Below, one piece after another: positions 61,612 through 64,000 of a stretch of DNA of 64,000 nt (its first letter is position 1; each line of letters opens with the position of its first letter). Location: assembly GCF_902813185.1 (NCBI RefSeq), contig NZ_LR778301.1:930001-994000 (forward strand), read 5' to 3'. The notes beneath the pieces were generated by a model, which worked only from the letters and a program-made list of their open reading frames with translations, did no database searches and had not been told where the DNA came from. Source of the stretch: Denitratisoma oestradiolicum (lineage in GTDB: Bacteria; Pseudomonadota; Gammaproteobacteria; Burkholderiales; Rhodocyclaceae). Both the position numbers and the translations under genes were made by a program.

Positions 61612-63168
61612 TCAAACCAGAGTCCAGACCGTGGCAGATTCCACCGCCCGGCCCTCGGCCCTGAGTTTTTGCAGGTGGGCCAGCAGGGACTGGCGTGCCT
61701 GGCCGTGAAGAAGCGTCGGCACGTCGTCGTAGACCCGGGGCAGTAGTTCGTCCAGGGTGCCGCCACCACTGGCCGCGATCGCGGCGACGACCTTGGCTTC
61801 CCGTTGCAGACGATGGGCGATCAGGCCGTTGATGGCCTGGCGCGGATCGTCGATCACCAGCCCGTGGGCCGGCAGGATGCAGCGCAAGTCCTCCTCCAGC
61901 AGCAGCTTCAGGGACGCCAGGTAATCCCCCATATCGCCATCGGGAGGGGAGATCACTACCGTCGAGCCCTGCATGATGTGGTCCCCGGTGAATAGGGCAC
62001 CTTCCTCTTCCAGCAGATAGCAGAGGTGATTGGAGGCGTGGCCAGGCGTATGGATCACCCGCAGGGTGGCGTCGCCCACGGGAATCCTGTCGCTGTGACG
62101 CAGCACCCGATCGGGCTGGAAACTCCGGTCCTGGTAGCCGCTGGCCGGCGCAGGCATGCCCAGCAGTTCGGCTCCGGTCCTGGCCTTGAGCCGGGCCGCC
62201 GCCGGGGAGTGATCGGGATGGGTATGGGTGACCAGGATGCGGCGGATCACCCCTTTGCTGTGAGTCAGCAGGTTCTCAACATGAAAGTCCATGTCCGGTC
62301 CCGGATCCACCACGGTCAGTTCGTCGCCGTGGCCGATCAGGTAGGTGTTGGTACCCGGTCCGGTCATCACGCCGGCATTGTTGGCGGTGAGGCGGCGGAT
62401 GCGGGTGGAGATGGGGGAGGGGGTGAAATAGGAAATATCGCTGGAGTGTTCGGTGCCCCCCTGGGCCCGGGTGTAGGCCATCACAGCGTCCGTATTCGGA
62501 AATAGGGCCAGCAGTTGCAGGGTGGCGATGGTCGGATAAACCATCATCATCTTGCCGCTGGCCTGCCCGAGCAAGGCCTCATGGGGAGAGAGCCAGAGAT
62601 GATCCACCAGTTCCTGGTTGTCATGGGAGGCGGTCTGGGCCTGGGGGCCGACGGCGACAAAAAAGCGCGTATCGAAACGGCGCGGCGCATCGGGAGGGGT
62701 GACCCAGCGGCTCAGGTAGGCCAGATGATCCAGGGCAGGATGCAGTTGGCGTTGACGGCACAGATCCACGAATTTCAGATCGCCGGCATTGAGGCGCTGA
62801 CGCAGTTCATCGTATTCCCTGGCGGGTCCCGACGTATCCAGGTCGAGCAACCTGCCCGATGAGTCCCGGGCCAGCAGCAGGCCCGACTCCTCGAAGCATT
62901 CCCGGATCGCGGCAATCCAGTAAGCCAGGCCGGCCTTATCGACCTTCAGGGTGCGGTTGGCTTCCTCATGGTCGAGACCGCCCGCCGGCTGGTTCCAGAA
63001 GGAATCATGGTCCTCCTCGTCCAGGGCGCCGCCGGGGAAAACATAGGCGTCGGCGGCAAAGCTCGCTTTCTGGGTCCGCCGCATCATGAAGACCTCCAGG
63101 CCCCGATCGGTATCCCGAACGAGGATGACGGTGGCGGCGGGTTTGGGAACAGGGACTGGCTGATTCAT
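61612..63168 (-). CDS. Nudix-MBL fusion hydrolase
   Basis: 518 residues in two domains. Residues ~10-235: a Nudix-type domain with PGGALDEEDHDSF and, after ~35 residues, RECFEESGLLL, so the Nudix box is interrupted by an insert, as in NUDT7/19-like proteins. Residues ~260-515: an MBL domain like LACTB2 with THTHPDHSPAA (HxHxDH), HTPGHASNHLCYL, FTGDHIMQGS and a C-terminal winged-helix-like tail. The substrate is unknown; nucleotide- or CoA-linked compounds are plausible. ATG 63168. Confidence 0.85.
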   Translation of the reverse strand: MNQPVPVPKPAATVILVRDTDRGLEVFMMRRTQKASFAADAYVFPGGALDEEDHDSFWNQPAGGLDHEEANRTLKVDKAGLAYWIAAIRECFEESGLLLARDSSGRLLDLDTSGPAREYDELRQRLNAGDLKFVDLCRQRQLHPALDHLAYLSRWVTPPDAPRRFDTRFFVAVGPQAQTASHDNQELVDHLWLSPHEALLGQASGKMMMVYPTIATLQLLALFPNTDAVMAYTRAQGGTEHSSDISYFTPSPISTRIRRLTANNAGVMTGPGTNTYLIGHGDELTVVDPGPDMDFHVENLLTHSKGVIRRILVTHTHPDHSPAAARLKARTGAELLGMPAPASGYQDRSFQPDRVLRHSDRIPVGDATLRVIHTPGHASNHLCYLLEEEGALFTGDHIMQGSTVVISPPDGDMGDYLASLKLLLEEDLRCILPAHGLVIDDPRQAINGLIAHRLQREAKVVAAIAASGGGTLDELLPRVYDDVPTLLHGQARQSLLAHLQKLRAEGRAVESATVWTLV

Positions 63169-63221
63169 GGTGTTACCGTTGCGGAGATGGAGGCGCGAGT
63201 TCCGCTGAGGAGTCTGAACGA

Positions 63222-64000
63222 TCAGGCTGAGTTCTGCTTGTCGTGCTCGATCAGCGCATAGGCGGAATGGTTGTGGATGGACTCGAAGTTCTCCGCTTCA
63301 ACCACGTAGGCGTCAATGCGGGGCTCCGCGTTCAAGGCAGCCGCCACGTCCCGCACCAGATCCTCGACGAACTTTGGGTTGTCGTAGGCCCGCTCGGTGA
63401 CGTACTTCTCGTCGGGTCGCTTCAACAGGCCGAAGAGCTCGCAGGAGGCCTGATCCTCGGCCATGCGCACCAGTTCCTCGATCCAGACCAGGGTATTGGT
63501 GGTGGCGGTGATGGTGACATGGGAGCGTTGATTGTGGGCGCCGCGCTCGGAAATCTTCTTGGAACAGGGACACAGGCTGGTGGTGGGCACCACCACCTTG
63601 ATGGATTGCCGGTAGCGGCCTTCGGCCAGGACTTCACCGATGAAGGTGACCTCGTAGTCCATCAGGCTGGAGACCCCGGAGACCGGCGCCTCCTTGCGAA
63701 TGAAATAGGGAAAGTTCATTTCCACATGGCCGGTCTCCGCTTCCAGCTTCTGCACCATGTCCCGCAGCATGGACTCGAAGTTTTCCACGGAAATCTCTCG
63801 TTCGTTGGTGTTGAGGATTTCCACGAAGCGGGACATGTGGGTGCCCTTGAAATTGTGGGGCAGGCCGACGTACATGTTGAAGGTGGCGATCGTGTGCTGA
63901 ATGCCCTCGCTTTTGTCCAGTACCTTGATGGGATGGCGAATGGATTTGATGCCGACCTTGTTGATGGGGATTTCACGGGAGTCGGCAAAGTTCTGGACAT
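63222..64000 (-). CDS. folE2: GTP cyclohydrolase FolE2, N-terminus cut by window edge
   Basis: 259 codons are readable to base 63998; the first ~10 residues lie outside. FolE2 opens GTP to 7,8-dihydroneopterin triphosphate for folate and queuosine pathways and works with metals other than zinc. Family marks: [49 protein letters not shown] with the metal-binding Cys, and [19 protein letters not shown]. The frame continues to the edge of the window with no start, so the ATG at 63875 is not the real start. Confidence 0.93.
   Translation of the reverse strand, partial: VQNFADSREIPINKVGIKSIRHPIKVLDKSEGIQHTIATFNMYVGLPHNFKGTHMSRFVEILNTNEREISVENFESMLRDMVQKLEAETGHVEMNFPYFIRKEAPVSGVSSLMDYEVTFIGEVLAEGRYRQSIKVVVPTTSLCPCSKKISERGAHNQRSHVTITATTNTLVWIEELVRMAEDQASCELFGLLKRPDEKYVTERAYDNPKFVEDLVRDVAAALNAEPRIDAYVVEAENFESIHNHSAYALIEHDKQNSA

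Overview
The window looks like the chromosome of a GC-rich betaproteobacterium, probably Rhodocyclales-like. The main support is the block tpiA-secG-tRNA-Leu-nuoABCDEFGHIJKLMN, an arrangement usual in Betaproteobacteria. Housekeeping genes (rnhB, mfd, tex, cobA, folE2) and signalling genes (HDOD, GGDEF, EAL) fit the same picture. The genus cannot be read from the sequence alone.

Layout. 1-4240 (+): the end of rnhB, a TrmH/SpoU RNA methyltransferase and a TonB-dependent receptor are chained by 4-bp overlaps, followed by a small periplasmic ABC-type binding protein. 4330-10050 (-): ppsR, a DUF1015 gene and mfd; ppsR is bracketed by inverted copies of a ~90-bp repeat. 10091-25857: a complete type I-E CRISPR-Cas locus, cas3-cas8e-cas11-cas7-cas5-cas6e-[split PIN/DUF3368 gene]-cas1-cas2-leader-array. 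The array has 101 repeats and 100 spacers (counted by walking every repeat start) and ends in a degenerate repeat. 25878-26968: an FUSC-family membrane gene broken by a frameshift. 26972-29308 (-): an MFS transporter and a glutaredoxin/DsbD-like membrane protein. 29435-29511: tRNA-Asp. 29592-41111 (-): an RNase H-like protein, a spermidine-synthase-like protein, an Hsp33 homologue without its zinc cysteines, an ArsC-like reductase, Tex, an HDOD/GGDEF-EAL pair, a fused indolepyruvate ferredoxin oxidoreductase and Hsp15. 41248-56996 (+): tpiA, secG, tRNA-Leu and all fourteen complex I genes, closed by a hairpin terminator. 57069-64000: a Nudix ADP-sugar pyrophosphatase, SUMT (cobA), an HDOD/metallo-beta-lactamase pair, a membrane GGDEF protein, a Nudix-MBL fusion and folE2 (running off the right edge).

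The most unusual observations are in the CRISPR-Cas island. First, an imperfect 82-84 bp sequence occurs at both ends of the locus, ending 18 nt upstream of the cas3 start and 20 nt upstream of the FUSC start. Island entry may therefore have duplicated a promoter/5' region and placed the cas operon under a copy of it. Second, a PIN-domain (DUF3368) nuclease gene lies between cas6e and cas1 and is split in two by a +1 shift; its second half keeps its own Shine-Dalgarno and ATG. Third, the array holds an exact two-spacer duplication and a pair of spacers differing by one base. Outside the island, the Hsp33 homologue has lost all four redox-switch cysteines.

How the genes work together: Cas3 plus Cascade (Cas8e, Cas11, Cas7, Cas5, Cas6e) form the interference machinery fed by the long array, and Cas1-Cas2 extend it at the leader end. 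The nuo operon is the respiratory NADH dehydrogenase. The HDOD, GGDEF and EAL proteins point to c-di-GMP-linked regulation.
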